Assembly: GCA_949299755.1 (NCBI GenBank)
Contig: CASGBA010000001.1
Coordinates: 62,001 to 126,000 of the forward strand
DNA length: 64,000 nucleotides
Source of the DNA: an uncultured Treponema sp.
Lineage (GTDB): Bacteria > Spirochaetota > Spirochaetia > Treponematales > Treponemataceae
Reading direction: 5' to 3'
The position numbers were made by a program, and so were the translations under genes. Below the pieces are notes generated by a model. It had not been told where the DNA came from. It worked only from the letters and a program-made list of their open reading frames with translations, and ran no database searches. Each line of letters starts with the position of its first letter. The first letter of the stretch is position 1. Shown here in pieces: positions 17,520 to 25,268 of this stretch.

Positions 17520-17822
17520 TTATTTTGCAATCTTATTGAAGGCGGATATTATTTCATCAAGAGCCTCTTTCTTTCCTGTCTTAAGATCATTCCAAACACA
17601 GGTATTGACATGGGAAAGAAGCAGAATCCGCCCTACGCTGTTAAGAGCGGATGTAACCGCTCCGATTTGAATCATAATATCAGGGCAATATACGCTTTCT
17701 TCCACCATTTTCTTTATACCGCGTACCTGTCCTTCAATCCTATTCAACCGGTGCAATAAATCTTTAAGTTCTTCATCCGGTCTGGCCTTATTTTTATAAC
17801 AGGCTTTTTTTTCTTTTGCCAT
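17520..17822 (-). CDS. csoR: CsoR family copper-sensing repressor
   Basis: 100 aa all-helical DUF156 protein. The Cu(I) ligand set is present with family spacing: Cys46 (VYCPDI), His71 and Cys75 (LLSHVNTC). These mark a copper sensor instead of the Ni/Co type RcnR. The motif LHRLNRIEGQVRGIKKMV is the typical DNA-binding helix region. It lies directly upstream of copA on the same strand, so it should repress its own operon until Cu(I) binds. GGAG lies 7 bases before the ATG. The 197-base region upstream is AT-rich and contains a TATAAT-like hexamer, but I could not identify the G-tract palindrome usual for CsoR operators. Confidence 0.92.
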   Translation of the reverse strand: MAKEKKACYKNKARPDEELKDLLHRLNRIEGQVRGIKKMVEESVYCPDIMIQIGAVTSALNSVGRILLLSHVNTCVWNDLKTGKKEALDEIISAFNKIAK

Positions 17823-18006
17823 AAAACACTCCTTTTTAAAAATTCAGGGGACATTACGTAGAATCCACACAGACAATCCGGGTGAATTTCAACATTGTAT
17901 CCTTTTTATTGGAGCTATTATATAACATTAAAATCAACATTTTCAGTAAATCAGGAAGAGTTTTTCATTTTTGTTACAAATGATGGAAAAAAACGAAAAA
18001 GTTTGC

Positions 18007-18012
18007 TATAAT
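18007..18012 (+). promoter_or_regulatory. -10 element 7 bases before the PfkB kinase start
   Basis: TATAAT, 7 bases, then the ATG at 18020. A TGGAAA at 17984-17989 sits 17 bases upstream as a possible weak -35. No Shine-Dalgarno site, so predicted leaderless. Confidence 0.55.
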
Positions 18013-18019
18013 TTTTCAT

Positions 18020-18931
18020 ATGAAAGGTACATTAGTCATCGGCTCCACAGTCGCGGATGTCATTATTTCAATACCCCACTTGCCCCAAACCGGGGAGGAT
18101 CTCAATATAACTTCCCAAATACAACGTTTGGGAGGATGTGCCTTCAATGTTTCCGAGATTCTTAATCTTATCGGAACCCCTTATATGCTTTGTTCACCGG
18201 TGGGAAGCGGTCTTTATGGTGATTTTGTGGCAAACGAGCTTGAAAAACGGGGGATACCCTGTTTCATCCGTCTGGATACCATTCCCAACGGATGCTGCTA
18301 TTGTATCGTGGAAACCGGAGGGGAAAGGACTTTCATATCAAAGCATGGGGCGGAATACCTGTTCTCCCAGTCCTGGATGGACAAAGTGGACAGCAGTAAT
18401 TTTGACAGTGTTTATATCTGTGGACTTGAAATCGAAGAATCCACCGGGGATGAGATAATCCACTATCTTGAAAAACATCCGGAATACAAGGTATTTTTCG
18501 CTCCCGGGGCAAGGCTTTGCCAAATTCCCAGATGGCGTTTATACGAAATATTCAAAATGTCCCCTGTTTTCCATCTTAATGAAATCGAAGCCCTTTCTTT
18601 AACGAAGGAAGATGATGTGACCACAGCGGCGGTACTGCTTAACAAACGGACAAACAATGACGTAATCATCACTTTGGGTGACAGGGGATCTTACTGCTAT
18701 AATTCCTCCACAGGGAAAGGCTGCTTCATAGACGGTTATCCCACAGAAGTATGCGATACCATAGGAGCAGGAGACGCCCATCTGGGTGCGATTATAGCCT
18801 ACACAAAGCTGGGATATACAATCGAGGAAGCTGTGGACAGGGCAAACAAAATAGCATCCGCTGTGGTATCGGTAATCGGGGCTTCACTTCCCCAGGAAAT
18901 TTTCAAAAAAGCGATAAGCTCTTTCAATTAA
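18020..18931 (+). CDS. PfkB family carbohydrate kinase
   Basis: 303 aa of the ribokinase/PfkB superfamily. The N-terminal signature GGCAFNVSEIL (binding-site glycines) and the C-terminal signature DTIGAGDAHLGAII with catalytic aspartate are intact, as is the ATP-site strand NDVIITLGDRGSY. Members phosphorylate sugars or nucleosides; the substrate cannot be told from these motifs. The stop codon is 2 bases before the ribD start, so the two are transcribed together. That pairing may hint at a nucleoside or pseudouridine-type substrate, but this is speculation. Confidence 0.86.
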   Translation: MKGTLVIGSTVADVIISIPHLPQTGEDLNITSQIQRLGGCAFNVSEILNLIGTPYMLCSPVGSGLYGDFVANELEKRGIPCFIRLDTIPNGCCYCIVETGGERTFISKHGAEYLFSQSWMDKVDSSNFDSVYICGLEIEESTGDEIIHYLEKHPEYKVFFAPGARLCQIPRWRLYEIFKMSPVFHLNEIEALSLTKEDDVTTAAVLLNKRTNNDVIITLGDRGSYCYNSSTGKGCFIDGYPTEVCDTIGAGDAHLGAIIAYTKLGYTIEEAVDRANKIASAVVSVIGASLPQEIFKKAISSFN

Positions 18932-18933
18932 CT

Positions 18934-20073
18934 ATGACAGACATACAATATATGCGGATTGCCATTGCCGAGGCATGGAAAGGATGCGGATTCACCAATC
19001 CTAACCCCATGGTAGGCTGTGTAATCGTAAAAAACGGCGTAATTATCGGCAAAGGGTTCCATAAAAAATACGGAGACCTCCACGCTGAAAGGAATGCCCT
19101 TGCCTCCTGTACGGAATCCCCTGAGGGGGCGACAGTGTATGTAACCCTGGAACCCTGCTGTCACTGGGGAAGGACGCCGCCATGTACTGATGCCCTTATT
19201 GAATCGAAGGTTGTGCGGGTTGTATCAGGTTCCCGGGATCCAAATCCCCTTGTAAGCGGAAAAAGCGGGGAAATCCTTAAAAAAGCCGGAATCAAAACAG
19301 AAACAGGAATATTGAAGGAAGAATGCGATGCCCTCAACGAAGCTTTTTTTCATTATATAACCTGCGGAACCCCTTTCGTTATACTGAAATACGCAATGAC
19401 CGCGGACGGCAAAACAGCCACGGTTTCCGGAAAGTCTAAATGGATAACCGGGGAAAAAGCCAGGAGCCGGGTTCATTTTGACAGACACAGGTATGGGGCT
19501 GTGATGGCAGGAGTGGGAACAGTATTAACCGATGATCCAATGCTCACATGCCGTTTTGAAAATCCGTGTGACGGATCCTATCCTGAGACAGAAAAAATTT
19601 CCCAGCCCCTGCGCATAATATGTGACACCGGACTGAATACACCTCTTTCATCAAAAATTGTAAAAACCGCCGGGGATTTCCCCACCCTCATAGCCACCGG
19701 AATAAGCGATCCTGAAAAAACAAAGCCATTCACGGATGCCGGTTGCAGGGTACTGTCCCTGCCGGAAAAAGATGATAAAATCGATATGCAGGTTCTGATG
19801 AAAAAACTGGGTGAAATGAAAATTGACAGTGTGATTATAGAAGGAGGCCCGACCCTGGCCTGGTCAGCCCTGGCGGCTGGTATTGTCAACAAAACAAATA
19901 TTTATCTGGCACCCAAAATTTTCGGAGGCACCGGGAAAAGCGGTGTCGCCGGCACCGGGGTATTTTCCCCGGATGAAGCATTCATGCTATCCGAACCAAA
20001 GGTCACGGATTTTGAAGGTGATTTGCTGCTGGAAAGCCGGGTTATTTATCCTGAAAAGAGAAAACAGGAGTAG
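18934..20073 (+). CDS. ribD: Bifunctional riboflavin biosynthesis deaminase/reductase RibD
   Basis: 379 aa from the ATG at 18934, which follows the kinase stop by 2 bases. The deaminase domain starts with MTDIQYMRIAIAEA and has the zinc motif HAERNAL and PCCHWGRTPPC. The reductase domain begins near ILKYAMTADGK and includes the NADPH-site segment AVMAGVGTVLTDDPML and the glycine-rich IIEGGPTLAWS. It converts diaminohydroxy-phosphoribosylamino-pyrimidine to the 5-amino-6-ribitylamino-uracil phosphate in riboflavin synthesis. No other rib genes lie in the window. A longer ORF reaching back to 18751 lies inside the kinase gene and has no family similarity, so it was not used. Confidence 0.92.
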   Translation: MTDIQYMRIAIAEAWKGCGFTNPNPMVGCVIVKNGVIIGKGFHKKYGDLHAERNALASCTESPEGATVYVTLEPCCHWGRTPPCTDALIESKVVRVVSGSRDPNPLVSGKSGEILKKAGIKTETGILKEECDALNEAFFHYITCGTPFVILKYAMTADGKTATVSGKSKWITGEKARSRVHFDRHRYGAVMAGVGTVLTDDPMLTCRFENPCDGSYPETEKISQPLRIICDTGLNTPLSSKIVKTAGDFPTLIATGISDPEKTKPFTDAGCRVLSLPEKDDKIDMQVLMKKLGEMKIDSVIIEGGPTLAWSALAAGIVNKTNIYLAPKIFGGTGKSGVAGTGVFSPDEAFMLSEPKVTDFEGDLLLESRVIYPEKRKQE

Positions 20074-20086
20074 CGGCAAACAATCC

Positions 20087-21193
20087 CTAATCCACAAACA
20101 GAGAGAAAAACGCCGGGATGAGGCTTGTACCTATCAGAACACCGGAAGTAACCCCCAAAGGCTCAACCAGTTTCGGGGACCAGTCATTCAAATAGAAATA
20201 CATCGTAACCCCTGTCATAACAAAGCCACTCAGAAACATAATGCCGGACACCGTGCGCATTGTCTGTTTGTTCAAACTGAAGGTTCTCTTCATGGTTTCT
20301 TCAGGTAGTATTTTTTCCTGCAAAGAGGGAGTCTCTTTTTCTTTCACCGGGAGAGAGAATTCTTCTGTTTGTTGTTCCTGAATCCCGGGAGCCGGCCCAA
20401 CAGGTTCTGTTACAGGAATTTCCGCCACTATTACCGGTTCCGCGGCTTCCTTTCCGGAAATATCCCAAAAGTCCAGTATTTCCTGGCTCACGGGAGCAAG
20501 GGCTGTAAAAACCTGGGTCACAGAACTTCCGGGGATTCCCTCTGTTATCATGTCACCTTCATTCAAAATCACAGGACTGGAATAAGCGGGAGAAGGCCCA
20601 CCTTGAACCACAGTCACGGAACCGGTAAAACAGGAAACCCGGTTAACGCTGGGGAATCTGCCTTCGGATTCAGGCTGGACATAAAGGATATCACAACCGA
20701 AATCAGAACCTACCCCGGGGAAAACTGAAAAAGAGGAAACTGAAATAACAGAAGGGGCAGCCTCACCGGAGGCGGAAATTCTCATTCGGCCGTAAAACAA
20801 TTCGCCTGAAAACATATTTTCACCGGCATTAGCCGTGCCAATGGAGGCGGAAAGATTCTCCGGTTTCGAGGGGGAAGGATATCCGTCCGGTCGAAGGAAA
20901 AACGCTGAATTTTCAGCAAGCTGTATGTGGAGTCCAGAAGAGCCTTCTATCACAAGCTTCCCCCCGGAAAGGGTTTTTACCACATCACCTGCCAAAAGTT
21001 CCACCCGGGTTTTTCCACCGGCCGGGAAATTTAAATCAGTTCCGCCCCTGGAGATTATGAAAGGAGAACCTTCAACCTCTATGATTTCAGCAGAAGGGGT
21101 TTCTGCGTATAAAAACCCGAAAAACAGGAAAAACAACGGGTATAAACAGCGAAAAATAAACCTTAAAAAACAAAACTGCCTTTTATTTTCCAT
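20087..21193 (-). CDS. FecR-domain secreted or membrane-anchored protein
   Basis: 368 aa. A signal sequence (residues 1-30, ending FGFLYA) is followed by a beta-rich FecR-like domain: the block VVKTLSGGKLVIEGSSGLHI and QLAENSAFFL matches the charged-hairpin pattern of the family. A proline/glutamate-rich spacer follows, and a C-terminal pair of hydrophobic segments (IMFLSGFVMTGVTMYFY and VLIGTSLIPAFFS) may anchor it. Here the FecR domain is not next to a sigma factor, so classical iron signalling is unlikely. Starts at 21202 and 21193 are possible; a TATACT at 21210-21205 favours 21193 with a leader of a few bases. Function unknown. Confidence 0.7.
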   Translation of the reverse strand: MENKRQFCFLRFIFRCLYPLFFLFFGFLYAETPSAEIIEVEGSPFIISRGGTDLNFPAGGKTRVELLAGDVVKTLSGGKLVIEGSSGLHIQLAENSAFFLRPDGYPSPSKPENLSASIGTANAGENMFSGELFYGRMRISASGEAAPSVISVSSFSVFPGVGSDFGCDILYVQPESEGRFPSVNRVSCFTGSVTVVQGGPSPAYSSPVILNEGDMITEGIPGSSVTQVFTALAPVSQEILDFWDISGKEAAEPVIVAEIPVTEPVGPAPGIQEQQTEEFSLPVKEKETPSLQEKILPEETMKRTFSLNKQTMRTVSGIMFLSGFVMTGVTMYFYLNDWSPKLVEPLGVTSGVLIGTSLIPAFFSLFVD

Positions 21194-21206
21194 AATTATC
21201 ATATAG

Positions 21207-21212
21207 TATACT
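21207..21212 (+). promoter_or_regulatory. -10 element 6 bases before murD, within a palindromic AGTATACT
   Basis: TATACT, 6 bases, then the murD ATG at 21219. AGTATACT (21205-21212) is self-complementary, so the same bases give a -10 for the divergent FecR-domain gene. Confidence 0.55.
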
Positions 21213-21218
21213 CCTATT

Positions 21219-22658
21219 ATGCCAGAGAATACAAGCTTTTTCAAAAATCCCGGGGTCTATACGAATCCGCCCTTTACATCTATAGATGAAATTTCCGGGC
21301 TGAAGGTTACAGTCATGGGGCTGGGACTCCACGGTGGAGGTACGGCGAGCGCCCGTTTTTTCGCGGAACATGGAGCCGATGTAACGGTAACAGATATGAA
21401 AACAGAGGCGGATTTGGATCCTTCCATCCAAGCCTTATCGGAATATCCAGGGATAAAATTTATACTGGGACAACACAGACAGGAAGATTTTACAAATGCG
21501 GATATCATAATAAAAAATCCGGGTGTAAAACTCGAGGGGAATCCTTTTCTTAAATCAGCCGCTTCCATCGAAACCGACATCTCAGTTTTTTTAAGGCTGT
21601 CAAAGGCTGAAATAATAGCGGTAACAGGAAGCAAGGGAAAATCCTCCACAGCCAGCGCCATTTATTTCGGCCTGAAGAACAACGGATGGGATGCATTTTT
21701 AGGAGGAAATATCACAGTAAGCCCTCTTTCTTTTTTAAGTGAAACCGGCGCGGATTCAACCGTTGTACTGGAGCTGTCCAGTTGGCAACTTGCTGACTTA
21801 CGGGGACGGGGTATACTAAAACCTAAGTGCGCCGTCATAACCCCGATTATGCCTGACCATCAGAATTGGTACAACAGCATGGAAGAATATGTCGCTGATA
21901 AAAAACTTATTTACGCCGATATGGGAGAGGATTCCCATCTCATATGCAACTTTGATGATGGGTGGGGAAAAGTTTTTGCGGAAGAGACAAAGGCGGCGGT
22001 AAACTGGTACAGCATTTCCCCCTTCCCTTCCGAAGCAGGAATAAGGAACGGAGCATGGATTGAAGAAGACGGAGGCTACTTGCTTAAAAACGGGAAAGTC
22101 TCACAAATTCTTCCGGGAAATACAAGGGTTCCTGGCAAACACATGAAAACAAACCTTCTAAACGCAGGACAGGTTTTATCAATTTTAGGAATAAGCAGCG
22201 AAAAAATAATGGAATCAACAGGGAACTTCCCCGGCATTCCCCACAGGCTGGAATTTTTTCATGAATGGGACGGCGTAAAATGGTATAATGATTCCGCCGC
22301 CACAATTCCGGAAGCTTCGGCCAGGGCCGTTTATGCCTTTGAAACCCCAGTGGTCCTGCTTTGCGGCGGGACAGATAAAAACCTGGATTATGCACCCGTT
22401 GCGGAAGCAGCTTCAAAAACAAAAAAAATTCTCCTGCTGGAAGGAAGCGGCACAAAGAAATTGCAGAAAATGCTGGACAACAAACAGGCGGATTATGAAG
22501 GCCCGTATCCAGATATAAAATCACTTGTTGCCGCCGCAAAACATTTTTCGTCACCGGGGGATTCTGTTGTATTTTCTCCCGGCAGTGCAAGCTTTGAGCT
22601 TTTTAAAAATGAATTTGACAGGGGAAACAAATTCAAGGAAGAGGTTTTGAATGGCTGA
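21219..22658 (+). CDS. murD: UDP-N-acetylmuramoylalanine--D-glutamate ligase
   Basis: 479 aa. The N-terminal UDP-binding domain has VMGLGLHGGGTASARF. The ATP-binding P-loop is VTGSKGKSSTASAI, the central domain continues with ELSSWQLADLRG and ITPIMPDHQNWY, and the C-terminal Rossmann part begins GIPHRLEFFHEWDGVKWYND and ends FSPGSASFELFKNE. These are diagnostic for MurD. It adds D-glutamate to UDP-MurNAc-L-Ala in the cytoplasm during peptidoglycan synthesis. It is isolated from other mur genes, has its own promoter and ends at a strong terminator. There is no ribosome-binding site before the start codon. Confidence 0.95.
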   Translation: MPENTSFFKNPGVYTNPPFTSIDEISGLKVTVMGLGLHGGGTASARFFAEHGADVTVTDMKTEADLDPSIQALSEYPGIKFILGQHRQEDFTNADIIIKNPGVKLEGNPFLKSAASIETDISVFLRLSKAEIIAVTGSKGKSSTASAIYFGLKNNGWDAFLGGNITVSPLSFLSETGADSTVVLELSSWQLADLRGRGILKPKCAVITPIMPDHQNWYNSMEEYVADKKLIYADMGEDSHLICNFDDGWGKVFAEETKAAVNWYSISPFPSEAGIRNGAWIEEDGGYLLKNGKVSQILPGNTRVPGKHMKTNLLNAGQVLSILGISSEKIMESTGNFPGIPHRLEFFHEWDGVKWYNDSAATIPEASARAVYAFETPVVLLCGGTDKNLDYAPVAEAASKTKKILLLEGSGTKKLQKMLDNKQADYEGPYPDIKSLVAAAKHFSSPGDSVVFSPGSASFELFKNEFDRGNKFKEEVLNG

Positions 22659-22664
22659 TCCCAG

Positions 22665-22690
22665 AAATCCGGCCTGACAGCCGGATTTTT
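22665..22690 (+). terminator. Intrinsic terminator of murD
   Basis: 9-bp stem AAATCCGGC (22665-22673) and GCCGGATTT (22680-22688), 6-base loop, T-tract overlapping the 3' arm. Confidence 0.88.
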
Positions 22691-22692
22691 GC

Positions 22693-22721
22693 TTGCTTTT
22701 TTTTTCCTGCACGAATAAACT
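22693..22721 (+). promoter_or_regulatory. Promoter of the PlsC-like acyltransferase gene
   Basis: TTGCTT (22693-22698), 17 bases, TAAACT (22716-22721), 6 bases, then the ATG at 22728. It begins three bases after the murD terminator. No Shine-Dalgarno site. Confidence 0.55.
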
Positions 22722-22727
22722 TAAACA

Positions 22728-24137
22728 ATGTACAAACCACAGTTAAAGCCAAAACCTGCCCCTGTAATTCCTGAATCAAAATTGAATTATCCTTTCATAC
22801 GTTTTATGCGTTGTTTTGCCGTACCAATCCAACGTATATTCGGATTCAAAAAAATATCGGTCATACATCCTGAAAGGCTTGTAAACCTTTACAGGGATTT
22901 TCAGGAAAACAAAACAAGGCTAATTCTGGGTTTCAGACACCCTTATGGGAATGATCCCCAACTGATGGTTTTTCTTCTTCATTGTGTTTTGCCAGGATTA
23001 GCGAAAAAAATGAAAATAAAATTGAAAGGGTTCCCCCATGCGCATTTTATTTACGGTGCAGAAGTTCCTTTATGGTCTGGACTATTTGTAAGGAAAATTT
23101 TGCCACAAGTAGGCGGACTACCGGTAAATCATTTGAAGCCGGATTCCAAAGGTATCAATAAAATACGGAAAACAATAACAGAGGGTATATATCCAACTGC
23201 CATTGCCCCCGAAGGCCACGTAAATTATGACAGCCTGAAAGTATCTCCTTTGGAAACAGGGACAGCACGATTTTGTTTCTGGGCAGAAGAGGACTTGATG
23301 AAAAAAGGGGAAAACACCGGAGTAAAATTCCTTCCCATATCAATTCATTACCTGTATTCAAAAAACAGCAAAGACAAAAACATAGAAAAAAAATTATTCA
23401 AAATATTAAATAAACTGGAAAAAAAATGCGGAATCCGTATAAAAAAACAAAACCAATTTTATCCGGGAAACGAACACAATGAAGCCATGTTACGTCAAAG
23501 ACTTTCACAACTGGAATCAACAATAAGAAAAACATACACTGAAACAATGAATAAAACCCATGTAAAAAACGAAGAAGAAATAAAAAATGCAGAGGAACTG
23601 GCGAATTTGGTTATCTCACGGGCGGAGGGAATTTTAGGAATAAAAAGCACAGAGGAAGGGATTCAGGAAAATTTCCACGCGCGTATTTATGCTGCCAGGG
23701 AAGAAGCCTGGAGCAGACTATTATCAAATCATTTAAAAAATTTGCCACCATTGGGGAAGGATCTTGCGGCACGTATGGCCGGTGAAGCATGGTATGCGAT
23801 GCGTCATATAGAAACCGCTGAATTGCTACTGCATATAAATCAAGATGAAATTCCGGAAAAGGCGCCCTTATCCATTTTTATTGAGAAAACAGAAAACATT
23901 GCGGATTTATTGGAGAGGGCAAAAGGAGGAACCCTTAAAAACCGTCCTCATCTGTTTCCTGTATATCCGAGGGTGATTATCGGGGAACCTGTTTCCGTAA
24001 GCGACTATATGGACTCTTATAAAAATGATAAAAAGAAAGCGGTCGATGAATTGACGGAAATATATTTTAACTCTTTCAAGCATTTATCAGCGGAGTTTTT
24101 GAATTCCCAAAAAACAGCAGATACAGTGATAAGTTGA
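22728..24137 (+). CDS. PlsC-like glycerolipid acyltransferase with long C-terminal extension
   Basis: 469 aa. The acyltransferase motif I HPYGNDP (HxxxxD) is near residue 70, and motif III APEGHVNYDS (EG) near residue 163, at PlsC-like spacing, so it probably moves an acyl group onto a glycerophosphate or lysolipid at the membrane. There is no clear transmembrane helix at the N-terminus, only an amphipathic basic region. The C-terminal half (about residues 250-469) is helical and charged and I do not recognise it. The gene is more AT-rich and lysine-rich than its neighbours. It is monocistronic; the next genes run on the other strand. Confidence 0.78.
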   Translation: MYKPQLKPKPAPVIPESKLNYPFIRFMRCFAVPIQRIFGFKKISVIHPERLVNLYRDFQENKTRLILGFRHPYGNDPQLMVFLLHCVLPGLAKKMKIKLKGFPHAHFIYGAEVPLWSGLFVRKILPQVGGLPVNHLKPDSKGINKIRKTITEGIYPTAIAPEGHVNYDSLKVSPLETGTARFCFWAEEDLMKKGENTGVKFLPISIHYLYSKNSKDKNIEKKLFKILNKLEKKCGIRIKKQNQFYPGNEHNEAMLRQRLSQLESTIRKTYTETMNKTHVKNEEEIKNAEELANLVISRAEGILGIKSTEEGIQENFHARIYAAREEAWSRLLSNHLKNLPPLGKDLAARMAGEAWYAMRHIETAELLLHINQDEIPEKAPLSIFIEKTENIADLLERAKGGTLKNRPHLFPVYPRVIIGEPVSVSDYMDSYKNDKKKAVDELTEIYFNSFKHLSAEFLNSQKTADTVIS

Positions 24138-24174
24138 CAGGTAACACGGATCTAATTCCGGGAAATCCGCACCT

Positions 24175-25030
24175 TCATTCTACAGGGCATATATTTTTGG
24201 AGAAACAAAAGTCCTCCCCAGGACACACAACCGCCACATTCTGTTTATCAGGATTATGAATCTGAACAAACCTGCCTGCCGCCCTCAAAGCATACCTATC
24301 GGAAACAGGCCTGTGCCCGCCAAAATACAAAGCTTCAGGAAAATCCCGTTGATAAAAAGACAGCATTTCCGGAACAGCGTTTACGGAAGCTGACCCGTTG
24401 TCTGTCCAGGTTAGTCCGGCAACAACTTCAGGAAATTGTCTGGCATTAATGATTTCTTCTTCCGGAAAAAATCTTGCCGGTTCCGAATGGGAGGCCAGGA
24501 ATCCCGGTCCGAAAATAAAAACCGGCAGGGATAATTCCATTTCCGCATACAAATCCAAAAAAAACACTGCCGAAATATTTTTCTGTGAAAACCCGTGTCA
24601 TTTCCCCTTCATCTGTAAATTTACAAAAAGGATAATTTCCACCTGAAAAAGAATTCTTTATATTTTCATGATTACCTTTAAGGAAATGGACATTACGCGG
24701 GAAATTGTCTTTTAGAAGCATTATCATTTCCATAACGGAAAAATTTTCCTTCATTTCGGAAAGCATATATTTTGATAAAATTTTTCCGGTTAAAAATTCC
24801 TTATAAGCTTTTATCCAACGCAATCTTCCCCGTGACTCAGAATGAAAAGCATCACCTAAAAATATTAAGTTAATCTCACCTGCATAAAGTAAGTCCAAGA
24901 TAGTTCCGGTACATCGGGCGGAAAAAAAATCTGAAAGAACACCGGGAAATGATTTTAAGACATTTAAGACAAAATTCCCGCGTCCGTGCAAATCAGGCAC
25001 AATAACCGACGGGATTATTTCTCCTGACAA
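24175..25030 (-). pseudogene. Calcineurin-like metallophosphoesterase, interrupted by a frameshift in a run of eight A
   Basis: The first frame (from ATG 25030) has the PP2A-like metal motifs PDLHGRG, GDAFHSE and KGNHEN, then loses meaning after GSVFFG. A second frame, from about 24567 to the stop at 24175, continues with FLDLYAEMELSLPVFIFGPG, the histidine-containing FGGHRPVS and a sensible C-terminus. The switch is at the run of eight A at 24557-24564 (eight T in the gene). One base added or removed restores a single protein of about 280 aa. It could be a real inactivating mutation, a slippage site giving some full-length protein, or a sequencing error. It is the last gene of an apparent operon with the OLD-like ATPase. 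Confidence 0.75.
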
Positions 25031-25102
25031 ACAAACATATCCGCCTGAAACACCGGATGATCCTGGCGGTCTTATGTCAGCATTTTCAGTTTGAAGCAGC
25101 CG

Positions 25103-25261
25103 TTAAGTTTTTTCTGTAATAGATGACAACTCATCCAAACCAGGAATAGAGTCCCTGTTCCATATCCCGTAAATTTTTTTTTCTACTGAACGAAGTGTAC
25201 GTCTCATTACCCACAATCCGTTTAATATGTATTTCTTCCAGGTATTCCCCCTGATATTCAC
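25103..25261 (-). CDS. Small hypothetical protein between ATPase and phosphoesterase genes
   Basis: 52 codons from a GTG at 25261, 7 bases after the ATPase stop, to TAA at 25103. The product begins VNIRGNTWKKYILNGLWVMR and ends with an acidic serine-rich tail; it is basic and aromatic in the first half. It has no recognisable motif and no clear Shine-Dalgarno site, so it would depend on translational coupling. It fills an otherwise empty stretch of an apparent three-gene operon. A decayed gene remnant is the alternative. Confidence 0.4.
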   Translation of the reverse strand: MNIRGNTWKKYILNGLWVMRRTLRSVEKKIYGIWNRDSIPGLDELSSITEKT

Positions 25262-25268
25262 CGCATTG

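Noticed and set aside
17823-18019. CsoR operator in the region before csoR
   Set aside because: I looked for the G-tract/C-tract palindrome typical of CsoR sites and found no convincing copy; only AT-rich promoter-like sequence is visible.
18751-18933. N-terminal extension of RibD
   Set aside because: These codons overlap the PfkB kinase gene in another frame and do not resemble RibD, which begins at MTDIQYMRIA.
20087-21193. FecR anti-sigma regulator of an iron uptake system
   Set aside because: No ECF sigma factor or TonB receptor gene is adjacent; the domain is found in many spirochaete proteins of other roles.
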